Assembly (NCBI GenBank): GCA_963764565.1
Contig: CAVXTD010000023.1
Coordinates: forward strand, 62,001 to 126,000
Direction of reading: 5' to 3'
Source: DATBLE01 sp963764565
GTDB taxonomy: Bacteria > Actinomycetota > Thermoleophilia > Gaiellales > Gaiellaceae
Length of the DNA stretch: 64,000 nucleotides
In this document: piece by piece, positions 61,767 to 64,000 of the stretch
Position numbering within the stretch: position 1 is the stretch's first letter
Layout of the letters: the number at the start of each line of letters is the position of its first letter
Program-made: the position numbers and the translations under genes
Notes under the pieces: model-generated
What the model was told of the DNA's origin: nothing
Databases searched by the model: none
The model's input: the letters and a program-made list of their open reading frames with translations, nothing else

Positions 61767-64000
61767 ATGGCCAAGAAACTCGTCATCGTCGAGTCCCCGG
61801 CGAAAGCCAAGACCATCGCCGGCTACCTCGGCCCCGGCTACATGGTCGAGTCCAGCATCGGGCACATCCGCGATCTGCCCGAGCGCGCGTCGGACATCCC
61901 GAAGGACGATCGGGCCAGGTACGGCGCGCTCGGCGTTGCGATCGAGGACGGGTTCGAGCCCTACTACATCGTCGACCCGGACAAGAAGAAGGTCGTCGCC
62001 GACCTGAAGCGCAAGCTCAAGGACGCCGACGAGCTGCTGCTCGCGACGGACGAGGATCGCGAGGGCGAGGCGATCGCCTGGCATCTGCTCCAGGAGCTGA
62101 AGCCCAAAGTGCCGGCGAACCGAATGGTCTTTCACGAGATCACGAAGGAGGCGATCCAGTCGGCGCTCGACCACCCGCGCCCCGTCGACGAACGGCTCGT
62201 CGACTCCCAGGAGACGCGCCGGATCCTCGACCGCCTCTACGGCTACGAGGTCTCGCCCGTGCTCTGGAAGAAGGTGATGCCGCGCCTCTCCGCCGGCCGC
62301 GTCCAGTCCGTCGCCACCCGGCTCGTCGTCGAGCGCGAGCGGGAGCGGATGGCGTTCGTCTCCGCCGCCTACTGGGATCTCGAGGGTCTCTTCGATCCGG
62401 GCGCGTTCAACGCGCGCCTGGTCGCCCTCGACGGGAAGCGCGTCGCTCAGGGGCGCGACTTCGGGCCGGACGGTCAGCTGCGGGCCGATGTCCGCCAGCT
62501 CGACGAGGCCGAAGCACGCCGCCTGGCCGAGGGCCTCTCCGACGCGTCGTTCGCCGTTCGCTCGGTCGACGAGAAGCCGTACACGCGCCGGCCCGCCGCT
62601 CCCTTCATGACCTCGACGCTCCAGCAGGAGGCGAGCCGCAAGCTGCACTTCACCGCGCAGACGGCGATGCGCGTCGCCCAGCGCCTGTACGAGCGCGGCT
62701 ACATCACGTACATGCGCACCGACTCGACGACGCTGTCCGAGACCGCGCTCAGCGCCGCGCGCAACCAGGCGCGCGAGCTGCTACGGCGCCGAGTACGTCC
62801 CCGATGCGCCCAGGCGCTACGACCGCAAGGTGAAGAACGCGCAGGAGGCCCACGAGGCGATCCGTCCTGCGGGCGAGCGCTTCCGGCTGCCGGACGAGGT
62901 GCGCGGCGAGCTCGACCGCGACGAGCAGGCGCTGTACGAGCTCGTCTGGAAGCGCACCGTCGCCTCCCAGATGGCCGATGCCCGAGGGCAGACGGTCACG
63001 CTCAAGCTCGGGGCGATTTCCGCGTCCGGCGAGGACTCAGAGTTCGGAGTCAGCGGCACGGTGATCACCTTCCGCGGCTTCCTCGCCGCCTACGAGGAGG
63101 GCCGCGACGACGAGGCCGCAGACGACGAGGAGCGCCGCCTGCCGCCGCTGAAGCCGGGCGACGCCGTTCAACCGCGGTCGATCGAGCCGCAAGGCCACGA
63201 GACCGTGCCGCCTGCCCGCTACACAGAGGCGACCCTTGTCAAGGCGCTGGAGGACCGCGGGATCGGGCGGCCCTCGACGTACGCCTCGATCCTCTCGACG
63301 ATCCTCGACCGAGGTTACGTCGTCAAGAAGAGCACGGCGCTCGTCCCCACCTTCCTCGCCTTCGCCGTCACCCAGCTGCTCGAGGGGCACTACCAGCGGC
63401 TCGTCGACTACGACTTCACGGCGCGGATGGAGGACGATCTCGACCGCATCGCCGCCGGCGAGCAGGAGCGGGTCGACTGGCTGACGCGGTTCTACAAGGG
63501 CGAGAACGGCGAGCCGGGCCTCCACGCGATGGTCACCGAGCACCTCGACGGGATCGACGCCCGCGCGGTCAACTCGATCGCGATCCCGCGCACCGACATC
63601 GTCGTCCGCGTCGGCCGCTACGGGCCGTACCTCGAGCGCGGCGAGCTGCGCGCGTCACTTCCGGAAGACGTCGTCCCCGACGAGCTGACCCCCGAACGCG
63701 CCGAGCATCTGTTGACGACGCCGAGCGAGGCGCGCGTCCTCGGCGAGCATCCCGAGACCGGGCGCCCGATCGCGGTGCGGACCGGACGGTACGGACCCTA
63801 CGTGACCGAGGAATTGCCGGAAGGAGCCGAGGAGAAGCCTCGTACGGCATCGCTCTTCCAGTCGATGTCGCCCGAGACCGTCACCCTCGCCGATGCGGTG
63901 CGCCTGCTCGGTCTCCCCCGGCTCGTCGGCGAGTCGGACGGCGAGCAGGTGCTGGCTCGGAACGGCCGCTACGGGCCGTACGTCGAGAAGGGCAAGGAGA
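61767..64000 (+). CDS. topA: DNA topoisomerase I (3' end outside window), one frameshift
   Basis: ATG at 61767: AKKLVIVESPAKAKTIAGYL (TOPRIM), LLATDEDREGEAIAWHL (metal Asp/Glu), LDRLYGYEVSPVLWK, RVQSVATRLV, and the catalytic Tyr in YITYMRTDSTTL. At about 62783 one extra C breaks the frame; the other frame then continues YGAEYVPDAPRRYDRKVKNA, RPSTYASILSTILDRGYVV and the C-terminal repeats VRVGRYGPYLE, VRTGRYGPYVT and ARNGRYGPYVE, running off the right edge. Topoisomerase I is normally essential and single copy in actinobacteria, so this break is best read as sequence error. It relaxes negative supercoils. Confidence 0.96.
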   Translation, partial: MAKKLVIVESPAKAKTIAGYLGPGYMVESSIGHIRDLPERASDIPKDDRARYGALGVAIEDGFEPYYIVDPDKKKVVADLKRKLKDADELLLATDEDREGEAIAWHLLQELKPKVPANRMVFHEITKEAIQSALDHPRPVDERLVDSQETRRILDRLYGYEVSPVLWKKVMPRLSAGRVQSVATRLVVERERERMAFVSAAYWDLEGLFDPGAFNARLVALDGKRVAQGRDFGPDGQLRADVRQLDEAEARRLAEGLSDASFAVRSVDEKPYTRRPAAPFMTSTLQQEASRKLHFTAQTAMRVAQRLYERGYITYMRTDSTTLSETALSAARNQARELLRRRVRPRCAQALRPQGEERAGGPRGDPSCGRALPAAGRGARRARPRRAGAVRARLEAHRRLPDGRCPRADGHAQARGDFRVRRGLRVRSQRHGDHLPRLPRRLRGGPRRRGRRRRGAPPAAAEAGRRRSTAVDRAARPRDRAACPLHRGDPCQGAGGPRDRAALDVRLDPLDDPRPRLRRQEEHGARPHLPRLRRHPAARGALPAARRLRLHGADGGRSRPHRRRRAGAGRLADAVLQGRERRAGPPRDGHRAPRRDRRPRGQLDRDPAHRHRRPRRPLRAVPRARRAARVTSGRRRPRRADPRTRRASVDDAERGARPRRASRDRAPDRGADRTVRTLRDRGIAGRSRGEASYGIALPVDVARDRHPRRCGAPARSPPARRRVGRRAGAGSERPLRAVRREGQG

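Overview
The window is very GC-rich DNA with near-continuous, overlapping coding regions. The gene content is a corrinoid one-carbon module, many sugar-phosphate isomerases and dehydrogenases, a DipZ-like CcdA/thioredoxin fusion and a histone-deacetylase-family hydrolase. This suggests a soil or aquatic actinobacterium, perhaps from the Thermoleophilia; that assignment is inference from gene content and base composition, not from a marker gene. No tRNA, rRNA, CRISPR array, insertion sequence or phage gene was seen, and no gene-free stretch exceeds about 265 bases.

Layout. (1) 1-8319, minus: a Gfo/Idh/MocA oxidoreductase and a TIM-barrel isomerase. Upstream of them lies a tightly coupled corrinoid C1 operon: IclR regulator, corrinoid protein, MTHFR C-terminal-type protein, MTHFR, methyltetrahydrofolate:corrinoid methyltransferase, corrinoid reactivase (RACE), DUF1638 protein, small 'virulence factor' protein. 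A metallo-beta-lactamase fold hydrolase sits at 8413-9376. (2) 9444-21148, plus: a UroD-family methyltransferase, a YjhG/YagF-type sugar-acid dehydratase, a split PEP-synthase-like pair, a GntR regulator, a cyclase-family hydrolase, an HD protein, a three-subunit molybdenum hydroxylase and an SDR. (3) 21183-38096, mostly minus: NagB-like protein, CBS-BON protein (plus strand), secreted beta-propeller, then a long catabolic run of SDRs, isomerases, alpha/beta hydrolase, amidohydrolase, FAH-family protein, DHDPS-family aldolase/dehydratase, aldehyde dehydrogenase, Gfo oxidoreductase, two alcohol dehydrogenases, an enolase-superfamily enzyme and a GntR regulator. (4) 38309-45147, plus: a complete sugar ABC transporter with two different ATPases, plus an IolC-like kinase. 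(5) 45186-52789, minus: three more isomerases, three SDRs, a zinc alcohol dehydrogenase, a MetE-core protein and a VOC protein. (6) 53028-64000: housekeeping and signalling genes (DipZ-like, two two-component systems, HDAC family, 5'-3' exonuclease, PlsC, TopA).

How it may work together (inference): a sugar, polyol or sugar acid enters through the ABC transporter and is processed by the isomerases, oxidoreductases and dehydratases. The UroD methyltransferase, corrinoid protein, MeTr and MTHFR set could remove a methyl group from a methylated substrate and feed it into folate C1 metabolism. An O-methylated sugar, polyol or aromatic is the simplest substrate linking the two halves, but nothing in the sequence proves it.

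Sequence quality: about forty single-base frame breaks and two in-frame TAG codons interrupt otherwise well-conserved genes, including topA. Most are one extra base, often a C just before a G. I treat the genes as real and the breaks as probable sequence error; each is described at its gene.
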